Shown here: positions 22,294-31,900 of the stretch, one piece after another | Layout of the letters: every line of letters begins with the position of its first letter | Position numbering within the stretch: position 1 is the first letter of the stretch | From: Caecitellus pseudoparvulus | Taxonomy: Eukaryota > Bigyra: Bicosoecida | DNA: 64,000 nucleotides | Reading direction: 5' to 3' | Assembly: GCA_965644315.1 (NCBI GenBank) | Contig: CBFFRQ010000081.1 | Location: forward strand, 310,001-374,000 | Program-made: the position numbers and the translations under genes | Notes under the pieces: generated by a model | The model's database searches: none | What the model was told of the DNA's origin: nothing | What the model saw: the letters and a program-made list of their open reading frames with translations, nothing else

Positions 22294-24139
22294 ATGAAGC
22301 GCGTTGCAGTGGCACTAGGGCGGCATGCCCGTCGCTCAGCTGTCGTTCTTGCGAGGTGCGTCTCCCCCATGCGCTGGGCACGACACTCCGTCCTCCACGC
22401 ATGTGACATGCCTCACTCTTCGACACACAGCCGGGCGGTACCCCGGAGCGTCACGACTGCTGTGCGCAGCAGCGCAGTGGCTGCCCCTGTAGTGGTACGT
22501 TTAGCTGTCTCGCTGTCCCGCAAAGGTTTGACAGTCTTGGTCGGCTGCCTGCAGCGGAATGGCTTTTCGAAGCACTGGTCATGGCAGCTGCAGTGCACTT
22601 CCCACCACTCTCCACGGAACCCCGCTGTACCCTTCCACAGGCCACTCCGACGGCCCCTCCACGCCGGTACATGAGCTCCCTGCCTCCCCACACCGTCGTG
22701 GCAATGCCTGCTCTCTCCCCTGTGCGTTCCGCCTCGGCGCCAGCGCCAACAGCGGCACCTGCCACACCCCGCTGGCCCGCCCCCTGCAGACCATGGAATT
22801 CGGCACCATCAGCTCGTGGGAGATGTCCCCCGGTGACGTCATCGCGCCAGGTGACTTGTTGGCCAAGGTGGACACGGACAAGGCCACTGTGGACTTCGAG
22901 GCGCAGGATGATGGCGTGCTGGCGAAGATTCTCGTTCCGGCAGGCACAACAGACGTGCCTCTGGGCAAGGCTGTGGCAATCATCGTGGAGAGCGAGGACG
23001 ACGTGGCTGCCTTTGAGGGCGTCAGTGCTGCGGATTTCGAAGGGGGCGCTGATGCCGCCGCTCCAGCCCCGGCACCCACACCGGCGCCGTCGCCAACGCC
23101 CGCTCCTGCACCAGCACCCACACCTGCGCCAACTCCAGCCCCTGCACCTTCGTCAGGCCAAGGCCGCATTTTCGCGTCCCCTGCCGCCAAGCGCATTTTG
23201 CGCGAGAATGGGGTTGACTTGGAGTCCATGCGTGGCGCTGGTACCGGCCCAGGCGGGCGGGTCATTGCGGAAGATGTGACCGCTGCGTTGGCAAGTGGGA
23301 ACTTCGCACAGCAAGCTGCAGCGCCCGAGGCGCCTGGTGCAGCAGATGTTGTGGCTGCTGCTGATGCCAGTGCTCTGCCTGCTGGCGCGGACGTCGTGGG
23401 CGGGCGTGGTTTCACGGACTTTGCCGTGCCGGCTGGAGTTGCGGAATCTGCTGCCGTATTCACAGCCTCCAAGGCTGCAGTGCCACACTACTACCTGACG
23501 ACTGAGGTGCGGTTGGATGCGGTGCTGGCGCTGCGCCAGCGTCTGAATGCGACCCTTGCCAGTGGTAAGGACGCCTCTGCCGACCCTGTGTTGTCTTTGA
23601 ACGACGTGCTGGTGAAGGCAGCGGGCCTGGCGCTGAAACGCGTGCCGGCAGTGAATTCGTCCTGGTTTGGCGACGCAGGCATCGTGCGCAGCTACCACTA
23701 CGCTGATGTGGCCGTGGTGATGTCCACACCCCATGGCACCATGGCCCCTGTCGTGCGCGACGCCGACACCAACGGCCTCGCGGGCATTTCCTCAAACGTG
23801 GCAGAGCTGCAGGCTGCTGCGCAAGGAAACGCCCTCGCTCCCGAGCAGGTGGCGGGCGCCACCTTCACCATCACCAACTTGGGAGGGTATGGCGTGAAGC
23901 AGTTCGCACCCATTGTCGTGCCGCCCCAAGCATGTGCTTTGGGAATTGGCGCCGTGACACGGCGAGTGGTGCCTGCTGAAGCGGCGGCTGAGGAGGCAGG
24001 GGGCAGCAAGCTCACCACAGCCACGTCCCTGGCAGTGACTCTCTCCTGTGACCACCGTGTCGTGGACGGCGCAGTGGGTGCTGAGTGGCTGGCCGCTTTC
24101 AAGGGTCTCCTGGAGGCGCCCGAGACCATGCTGCTGTGA
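22294..24139 (+). CDS. DLAT: Dihydrolipoamide acetyltransferase, E2 of mitochondrial pyruvate dehydrogenase
   Basis: Transfers the acetyl group from lipoyl-lysine to CoA in the pyruvate dehydrogenase complex. Exons 22294-22355, 22431-22494, 22641-22721 and 22790-24139 give 518 residues. The first two exons encode a mitochondrial presequence (MKRVAVALGRHARRSAVVLA, Arg-rich, no acids). A single lipoyl domain follows, with the lipoylated Lys in KVDTDKATVDFE (about K100). Next comes an Ala/Pro linker, then the E3-binding domain (ASPAAKRILRENGVDL, about 195-230). The catalytic domain runs from ~287 and includes the active-site DHRVVDGAVGAEW near residue 490. The end PETMLL is typical of mitochondrial E2. 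Donors are GTGCGT (introns 1 and 3) and GTACGT (intron 2). Only one lipoyl domain is present, against two in mammals. Confidence 0.95.
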
Positions 24140-24202
24140 GTCGCCCAGCGCCAAGTGCAGTGCACCAATGCATTCCCAGTACACAGCGACGCCCCTGCCG
24201 CG

Positions 24203-26089
24203 TCACCGCCCACTGGCCGCGCCAGCGCCTGCCGAAGCTGACGTCAGGGCAGCACCACTGGGCCCAGGCGCCGCCTCAGCGTGGCTGGGGTGGCACCATA
24301 CCCTGAACGTGGAGTCTGAGCCGCCCGACACGAGGTAGGTGTCATCGGCGCTGAAGGCAACGGCTTGAACGGAGTCCTCGTGGCCCCGCAGTGACCCCAG
24401 CGCGCTGAGGGAGTCGGCGTTGAACACCTTCATGCTGCCGTCGTCCGACGCCGCGACGAGCGTGTGCCCTGCGGCGTCCAGGGCCAGCTTGTTGATGGCC
24501 TGCTCCCCTGACTCCAGTGTCGCGCGCTCCCCGACGACGCGGACGTCCCACAGCTTCACCACGCCGTCTGCGTCGCAGGAAGCGATAGTGTCGCCGCGCA
24601 AATTGAAGATGGCGTCGTTCACTGCGTTGTTGTGGCCGTAGAACGTCTGCACGCACAGTCCGCTGCGCGTGTCCCAGATGCTGACTGTCTTGTCGCCTGA
24701 GGCAGTGACGAGGTTGTTTGAGAACGGCTGAAACGCCACTGCGTTCACACTGTCGGCGTGCCCGCGCATGGTTTGGCGGCACTTGTGGGAGTTCATGTCC
24801 CACACCTTCACAGTGTGGTCCATGGAACACGACGCGAGAAAGTCGCCTGTGTAGTGCCAGTCCACGCCCCAAGCGGCGCCGGTGTGGTCGGAGTAAGTGG
24901 CGGCGCAGGAAGCCGTCACAAAGTCCCACACCTTCACCACGCCATCGCCAGAGGAGCTGGCCAGGTGCGTGCCACGAGGGTGAAACGCCACTGCAGCGAG
25001 CCAGTCTTGGTGCCCCTCGCCAGTCATGATCAACTCGCCGTCCGGCACACTCCACATCTTCCACGTGCCGTCATCGGAGGCAGTGGCAGTGATGGGTTTC
25101 GTGGGGTGAAACGCCACGGCGGACACGCCAGCCTCGTGCCCTGTGTATGTCCGCGCCATCTGGAACGTGGAAATGTTAGCAGCAGGGTAGTCCACGTCCA
25201 AGTGGGGGTTTGCCACTGCTTCCACGGGGAAGGGCGTGTTGCCACCCTTGCGCTTCGGTTTCTTGGCTGACGACGGCTTCGCCTCCTTTGGCGCCTGCAG
25301 CGTTGCCAGCTGTGACTCCAGCGCCTTGACCTTGGAGCGAATGCGGTCCCGCTCCAGGCGCATGAGCATCTTCTCCTTCATCGCGCTCTCGTACTTGTCC
25401 TTCAGCTCGGCGATGGTGGGCTCGTACGCCTCGTAGTGCTTCTTCAAGCGCTTCAGGTCCATGATGAGCTTGTTCTTCTCCTGCACCACTCGCTTGTGGT
25501 GCATGCGGTGAAAATCCCGCTCCTTCCGGAACTGGTCCCACGTCCCCTGCGCCTTGGCAGCCACGCCCTGTGCCTGGGCCAGCTCCACCTGCAGCCGCCG
25601 CACGCTGTCCTCCAGCCCAGCGGTGGTCTGGTACACATCTGGCACAGCCTCACCCACAACATCAGCGGGAAGCTCCCCTCGCTTCGTCTTTTCATACCAC
25701 TCTGTGTTGAACACGTCCAGCGTGCGCATCATGTCGGCCTTGATGAGGAAATTCCGCAGGTAGTCCTCCACCACCGTCGGGCGCTCCTCCAGGCGCGCTT
25801 CACCCGATGCAGGCGGGCCCCCAGCTTCATCGTCAGTCTTGCGTTCGCCCTTGCTGTGGGGGCGGGGTGGCGGGGCGCCTCCCGACGCAGCAGCAGCCTC
25901 GGCCGCCTCCTTCTGGCGCACAGCTAGCAGCGCAGCTTCCAGGTCCATGTCGTCCTCCTCCTCCCCTTCGCTGTCAGAAACACTGATGCCATCGTACTTG
26001 AACCCTTCGTCGTCTTCTTCGTCCAGCTCCACACGCTTCACAGCCAGGTCTTTGCCCGAGGAATGCGACGCCAACACTTCGGAGTCCAT
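24203..26089 (-). CDS. SPAG16: SPAG16/PF20, axonemal central-pair WD-repeat protein
   Basis: Component of the central-pair bridge of 9+2 flagella. Intronless frame of 628 residues from the ATG at 26089, practically the length of human SPAG16L. The acidic N-terminus leads into VVEDYLRNFLIKADMMRTLD and FNTEWYE, the conserved PF20 dimerisation motif. A long coiled coil (about 170-280, RDFHRMHHKRVVQEKNKL) follows. Then come seven WD repeats (about 320-620), for example HPTKPITATASDDGTWKMW, ASCSMDHTVKVWDM, LVTASGDKTVSIWDTRSG and LVSGGSDSTFRVW. The frame is open upstream to 26149, but the homology fits the ATG. The presence of this gene says the organism builds, or recently built, motile flagella. 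It converges on the E2 gene with 63 bp between stops. Confidence 0.95.
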   Translation of the reverse strand: MDSEVLASHSSGKDLAVKRVELDEEDDEGFKYDGISVSDSEGEEEDDMDLEAALLAVRQKEAAEAAAASGGAPPPRPHSKGERKTDDEAGGPPASGEARLEERPTVVEDYLRNFLIKADMMRTLDVFNTEWYEKTKRGELPADVVGEAVPDVYQTTAGLEDSVRRLQVELAQAQGVAAKAQGTWDQFRKERDFHRMHHKRVVQEKNKLIMDLKRLKKHYEAYEPTIAELKDKYESAMKEKMLMRLERDRIRSKVKALESQLATLQAPKEAKPSSAKKPKRKGGNTPFPVEAVANPHLDVDYPAANISTFQMARTYTGHEAGVSAVAFHPTKPITATASDDGTWKMWSVPDGELIMTGEGHQDWLAAVAFHPRGTHLASSSGDGVVKVWDFVTASCAATYSDHTGAAWGVDWHYTGDFLASCSMDHTVKVWDMNSHKCRQTMRGHADSVNAVAFQPFSNNLVTASGDKTVSIWDTRSGLCVQTFYGHNNAVNDAIFNLRGDTIASCDADGVVKLWDVRVVGERATLESGEQAINKLALDAAGHTLVAASDDGSMKVFNADSLSALGSLRGHEDSVQAVAFSADDTYLVSGGSDSTFRVWCHPSHAEAAPGPSGAALTSASAGAGAASGR

Positions 26090-26331
26090 GTCGAGCTGAG
26101 ATCGCGAGCGCAACACCACGCCGTCGCCAGGCACTGGCCACAGCCACACAAGCCGGTTGAGCAGTCAGCTCTCGTTTGCAAGACAGCATGTGGGTGGTGT
26201 TTCAAATGTTTTGGGTGGTAGGCTGGGACTGTGTCTTTCTGCAGCCCCCTCGCCGGTGGCGCTGGTGCAGAAACTGCACTGCTGGCTCCATCACCCGTGC
26301 ATTGCCAGCACAGCACGCCTCTGCCTGTAAA

Positions 26332-27377
26332 TCAGTCCGAGTGACTCTCAGCACTGGAGTCACTGCTGTCGCTGTAACTTCCACCGTCGCTGGAGTTGAA
26401 CAGGATCTCCTCAATCATCTCGTACACCTGTCGCCCCTCAGGCACGTCTGTCAGGCTGCGCGCCTGGTCGTACACGGTGTCTCCCATGGGCCCCTTGGCC
26501 TCAATATCCGCACCCCCCTCCAGCAGGGCCTGCACGACGCCCGGAATGGCCTTGCGCAGCGCCTTGTCTTTGTTGGCTGGCTGCAGCTTCCGCACAGCGA
26601 TCATAATGGGTGTCTCCTCGCCTAGGTTCGGGTCGGGCTTGGCCTTGATGTTGGGGTCAGCGCCCGCCCTGCAACGCAGCAAGTGGCGCAACGTGCGCGA
26701 GTCAGGCGTGACTGCAGTGCGACCCACACAGCGCAGCACTCACGTGATCAGTGCCTTGCACGACTCCCCTTGCCCCGCCTGTGCCGCCACGTGCAGCGGA
26801 GTGTACCCGTATGTGTCTTGCCAGTTCACGTCGGCTGCTGAGGTGCCGTCTGGCAACAGGTAAGACAGCACCGCTGCGATGAAGGCGACGTCGCCACCCT
26901 CCGCTGCCAAGTGCAGGCAGGTGCGCCCCCCCTCTGTCGTGGCGTTGGGATCGGCGCCCTTGCTCAGCAACCACTCCGCCGCTGCCACCTGCCTGCCCGC
27001 TGCAGCCTGCACGAGGGCGGTGCCTCCAGCCTGAAACGCACCAGGAGGTGGGGGGGGCTGTGGGAAGGGCGTGGTGCGTGGACGCGGTGGGGGGGCGCGC
27101 AACGCACGACAGTGGGCGAGTCAATGGCCACGCCGTGCTGATCCACCAGTTGCTGCATGGTGTCCAGATCACCCTCACGCGCTGCCTGTCCCAAATCCGT
27201 GCCAGTCACGCCCTCAGCCGCAGCTGTTGTAGGCACGGGCTCAGAGGTCTCCTGTGCAAGGCGCCCAGCGGGCGAGGTGGCGCGGGGTGTCAAGCTGGGC
27301 AGAGCTGTGGGGCTGGATTCCACAGACGCTGTTGGGAAAGTGCACTGCCTGTGCAGCCAACTCACCTCGGCAGCCAT
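26332..27377 (-). CDS. Small ankyrin-repeat protein
   Basis: Minus-strand exons 27377-27108, 27030-26744 and 26668-26332 join to 297 residues; the donors are GTGCGT and GTGAGT. After a Ser/Thr-rich leader come four or five classical ankyrin repeats: DLGQAAREGDLDTMQQLVDQ, AGGTALVQAAAGRQVAAAEWLLSKGADPNATT, EGGRTCLHLAAEGGDVAFIAAVL and YGYTPLHVAAQAGQGESCKALI. A last one contains GVVQALLEGGADIEAKGPMGDTVYD. The C-terminus is a Ser/Asp/Glu-rich tail. A generic interaction scaffold, unlike the long-loop ankyrin protein upstream. The start Met was chosen as the last ATG before conserved sequence; an upstream exon is possible. Confidence 0.8.
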
Positions 27378-27846
27378 GGCGGTGTAATGCGCACGCAAGG
27401 GAAACTCTGTGGGGTTGAGATAGCGGACAAGGGGGTGTCCCTTGACTATGGTGTATTCTCAAGATCTCAGCGCTGGCAGAAGCCTGCGCGAGGCAGACCA
27501 GCTCCTCGCGCTGGCGGCGTCATGAAAGTTGCAGCGACAGCTTCCCTTTCGCTGGCACGCACCTCCCTCAACCTCACTGAAAATTGCTGCCGCTCGAATA
27601 AGGTGGCAAGACGATGGAAGAGTAGAGTAGTGTGACGGTAAATGGCCCCGGGCGCCCAGTGCAGCTGCGTGCCTGCGAGAGCAGTCGTGACTGGCTGAGA
27701 TCGACGGAAATTGGCAGGCCTGGCGAGCGCGCCGAAATGCCGGCGTGGGCCCAAAACCTGCACCCAGGCAATCCCCACGTTTCTTCATGAATCCCATGTG
27801 ATGTCACGGGTCGACGCCTGGCCTGAATTCAAGACACCCTTCCGCA
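27378..27846. promoter_or_regulatory. Divergent intergenic region small ankyrin gene / RRP41
   Basis: 469 bp between divergent starts. It contains no conserved coding frame. It should hold both promoters; no clear core element is visible. Confidence 0.4.
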
Positions 27847-28938
27847 ATGGTGGGCGGACTTGCTGCTGCCTCCCGTTTCGCCTGCGTTTCACCCACACCC
27901 TGTTCGCCGCTCGCAGAGTCGCGTGGATTTCCTGTCCTTGGCAGGCTTGCGAGCTGACGGACGGCGCCCGAATGAGACGAGGCGCATCCGCTGCCGAATG
28001 GGGGTGCTGGAGCGAGCTGACGGCTCGGCATACTACGAGCAAGGCAACACCAAGGTGCTGGTCAGCGTGATGGGGCCGCAGGAAGTGACCCGGCGCTCTG
28101 ATGCACAGCACGACGCTGCCGTGCTGAAGGTGGACTTCACGTGCGTGCAGAAGGAGTGCCAGCCTCCCGTGCCTCGTGCCACCCTGCCCCCCCCTTCCCC
28201 CCCCCGATCAGGCTCGCCCCTTACTCTGGTATGGATCGCAAGGAACGGTCTCGTGGAGACCGGAAACAGCTCGAGGCGGCCATGGCTCTGCAGCGAGTGT
28301 TCAGCACGGTGGTGCTGACGGACCTGTATCCACGCTCCCAGATCGTCATTTCGGTGCTCGTCACTGACGCCGATGGCGGGGAGCTCTGTGCAGCCTGCAA
28401 TGCCGTTTCACTGGCGTTGCAGGATGCAGGCGTGGCCATGGCAGATGCCGTGGTGGGCATCAGCGCGGGGTACCTGGAGGAGACGCCCATGCTGGACTTG
28501 AACAGCCTGGAAGGCACGTCTGGCTGCCCGGAGGTGCCCCTCGCGTACTACCCTGCAAGTGGCAAAATCGCCATGGTGCAGTGCTCGGCGCGCCTGCCGC
28601 TGCACGTGTTTGACGATTTGATGACACTGGCCGTGTCAGGCGCACGCAGCATCCACGACATGCTCAAGGCAGTGGTGAAGGAGCATATTCAAGGTGTATT
28701 GTCGGGCGAAGCTGACGCCACCGCCAGCATTGGCACAGCAGGCATGTTGGTGGCGGTTGACTTGCCTGCAACGCAGGGCGCCACCTCCCGTGTGGCAGGG
28801 CTGAAGCTGGTGTCTGGCGAGGAGGATGTTGGGACTGCCGCTGCAGCTGCAGCAGGCAGCAAGTCACATGCGCAGTTGGGGGCTGCCAGCATTCCCGAAG
28901 GCACACAAGGCCTGGCGGCTGGCATGGGGGAGAAGTGA
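27847..28938 (+). CDS. EXOSC4: Exosome complex component RRP41 (RNase PH fold)
   Basis: Ring subunit of the RNA exosome, which processes and degrades RNA 3'->5'. Exons 27847-27849, 27917-28140 and 28212-28938 give 317 residues. In this model the first coding exon is the ATG alone: ATG|GTGGGC, a 67-nt intron, then AGTCGCGTGGAT (MSRVDFLSLAGLRADGRRP). An alternative first exon around 27802 (ATGTCACGG|GTCGAC) would give a near-identical start. Family motifs: LRADGRRPNETRRIRCRMG, ADGSAYYEQGNTKVLVSV, VDFTLAPYSGMDRKER and GDRKQLEAAMALQRVF, then YPRSQIVISVLVTDADGG. The body runs to about residue 240; the remaining Ala/Gly-rich tail is extra compared with human RRP41 (245 residues). The second intron starts GTGCGT (71 nt). 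Stop and FANCM stop are separated by 11 bp. Confidence 0.92.
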
Positions 28939-28949
28939 GCAAGTGCACT

Positions 28950-31900
28950 TCACTTGAGCAGGGGTGGGCGGTGAATGTTCTGCGCCACCACAGCCCGCCA
29001 CTGCTGCGTGCTCATCCAGAACACGGAACGCAGAACACTGGCATCCTTCGCAGTGGCCTGCACAGCTTGAGGCAGGGTCACTCCGGCAGCGTCAGAGGCT
29101 GCCAGCAGTACTGCCGCCCACGCCAGAGGCAAGTGCAGGCGCTGCGTCAGGAACTGCAACTTGGCTGACAGCGCCCGCTGGCCCTGGCTCATGGAAGAGC
29201 GGGGTGTGGCGACAGGTGGCAGCTGTGGCAAGGACGGGCAAACCCAGTGGGTTTTGGCGCTGCCGTCCAGGCTGAACAGGCCTTTCGCCACACCCCCCGC
29301 CAACACGGCGGCTGCTCGCTGCAGGAGGATATTCGCGGCCGCTGCTGCGTTTCGTGGAAATGCCACCGCCACGTGGCCGTTCAAACTGCCGGGTGTGCAT
29401 GCGGAATTCATGGAGCGTAGGGCACTGAGTGCTGCAATGGCGTCTGGGTCGGGCGGTGCGGGCTTGGAGCCGGGCTGGGGCACGATACACACTGAAACGG
29501 TGGCGTAGTGATCCTGCAATTTCCGCACACGAGGCACCAGCGTGCCAGCCTTGTGTTGTGCAGCGGCGGAGTCTCGACTGAGCACGACGGCCGCCTCGTG
29601 AGGGGCCAGCAGCGCGTGTGCCGGCCCCAGCATGTCAGCGGCGTTTTGCACGTGCACTGTCACGGTGCCACCGCCCACGAGCTGCTGCTGCTGCGTTTGC
29701 AGCAGCACATCCCGCGTCAAACCCCACACACCACCACTGTCCTCTGCGACGTACATGCGTAAGACGACAGCAGGGGCACCTGCTGCGCAGGCACCGGCTG
29801 CGCTGGCGGTGGAGGCAGACGACTCCAGTGATGCGTTGTGCGAGGCCAGTGGAGTGGGAGCTGGTAGGGGTGCCAGCACACTGCGCTGGGCAGCCTGGGG
29901 CTGGAAGTCACCTGCGCTGCTGCCGCCACTGGAGCTGGTGCAGTGCACTTGCTGACTCCGCCCCGCCGGAGTGGCTGTGGAGGGGGGTTGGGACACCACT
30001 GGGTGGTCCAGGCGCTGGAACACGTGGTGCTGCCCTTCACTCACGCCTGCATCGTGCAGGCGCCCCCGGCTGCCAATGCACACACTGCAGAGGTCGAATT
30101 CAGGGCATTGGCGACAGGAGAAACGGGGTCCCAGCAGTGGCGTCATGCCGCAACCGTCACAGGCGTAGCCAACGTGCTGCACAGCTCCACCCCCCTGGGC
30201 AGGGCCTGAAAAGGGGGTGTCGCCTGACGCAGCCGGCGCCCGGCCGCGGTGGGCCTGGGTGAAGTCGTGCGAGTCACCACCTAGGTCGTCCACGATGAAG
30301 GAGTCAGAGGCTTGGCTTGCAGTTGCAGGTGGGGGGCGAACCTGCCGCCGCCCGCCTCGCATGCCAGGCAGCATGCTGCCACTGCTGTCCTGCGCGCCAC
30401 TTGGTGCAGCCGCTTCATCATCTGACGACTCGACGGCGTGGTGTGCGCGAAGACGGCGACGGGGGGCGCCCTTACGCCGCTGCTGCGCTGTCTCGAATTC
30501 CGCTTCCTCGGCCGCCGCTGCGGCCAGCACAGCTTCCAAGATCGGCGCACGCGCGGCGGTGCCGGGTCGCAGTAGACGACCCAGGCCCTGTGCAGGGTGG
30601 CCCTGTGCTTCTAGCTGCCTGTCGACAGCAGCGTAGTGCGTGGTGCCAGACCGACGGCGTTTGGTGCGGGAGCCGCCCGGCGCATCCCGTGAGTCAGAAA
30701 TGACGTCACTGCTGGCGGAGTTGTTGATAAAAGAGTCCGCCAGATCGTAGGCATTCACACCACCCACCTCCTCGTCATCAGAAACGCTCCCATCTACCCC
30801 GGCTGACGCTTGGATGTACGCCGCCACGCCCCTGCCAGTCCCCCTCCGCCGCTTGGCTTGGGGGGGGGTTTGTTCCGTGTCCGCTGAGGGGCCGGTGTCC
30901 GGCGCACGTTTCACGCCGCCAAGTGGTGACGATGCACCCGTCGCGGCACTGCTTGGCGTATCTGCGATGTGCGTCACCTCCAGGAACTCCAGCCCCTCGC
31001 TGTCGCTGCTCGAGTCTCCGTCCCCTGCACCCGCGTCCCCTGCATCACTCGGAGCATGACCCGCGCCATCCGCCCCGACAACTGAACTGCCTTTGGCGTG
31101 GCAAATGCTGCCTGTGTCTCCTGCTGCCGGTGTGCGCTGCGCCTTGGCACCGTGCAACGCGGCAAGTGGGCTGGCCATGACGTTTGGCTGACTCGGTGAC
31201 TTTGCAGCCACACTGCCGTGTGGGGAGGACACTGCGGAGAGGTCTGCAGAGGAATGGCGGCCTGTGGGGCTGGTCTTGTCGCTGGCACATGTCTCCAGGA
31301 TGGTGCCTCGCTTGGGAACTGAGAAGGGTGCCTGGTGCGTGGCGGGCGCTCGTCGAATTCCGCCCTGGCTCGCTCCCTGCGACGGCACATGCGGGATGGG
31401 GCTGGTCCCGAGAGACGCCATGGCCTGGGGCGCAGGCATGGATGCTCGCTGATCGGGCGCCGCTCTATGAGGGGTCGTGGGGGCTCCCTGGCTTGGCGAG
31501 GCCTGTGTGGTGGTGTGTCGCTCTGGCTCATCTTCGAATGACGCATCCATGGCATCCACTGGGAACACCTGGGACAGCTCGTGCGGAGACAGCACAGGGG
31601 GTGGGGGGGCGGGGGGCTCCGAGTCAATCTTGGCGTTGCCGTCACACGCCAGGACGGCGTGTGCCAACGCAGCAGGGGATGCAGCTTGCTGGGTGCCCCA
31701 CAGCCCCCCCGCGTCGAACGAGTCATCATCCAGCACACAGCTGGAGGCATCTCCGCAAGAGGCGGGGGAGACCGCCTGTTGTGGTGGCACCTGCACCACA
31801 TCCTCCCATCCTGCAGGCAAGGGTGGAGGGGGGGGGACCTGGGAGGGCGGCGGAGCCGGTGAGCTGTCGTCCGAGTCATCGTCCACGATGCAGACTTGAG

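Noticed and set aside
27361-27377. A 37-nt intron right after the first four codons of the small ankyrin gene (GTGAGT...CAACAG)
   Set aside because: Removing it breaks the frame that leads into the ankyrin repeats, so it is not spliced in the main product.
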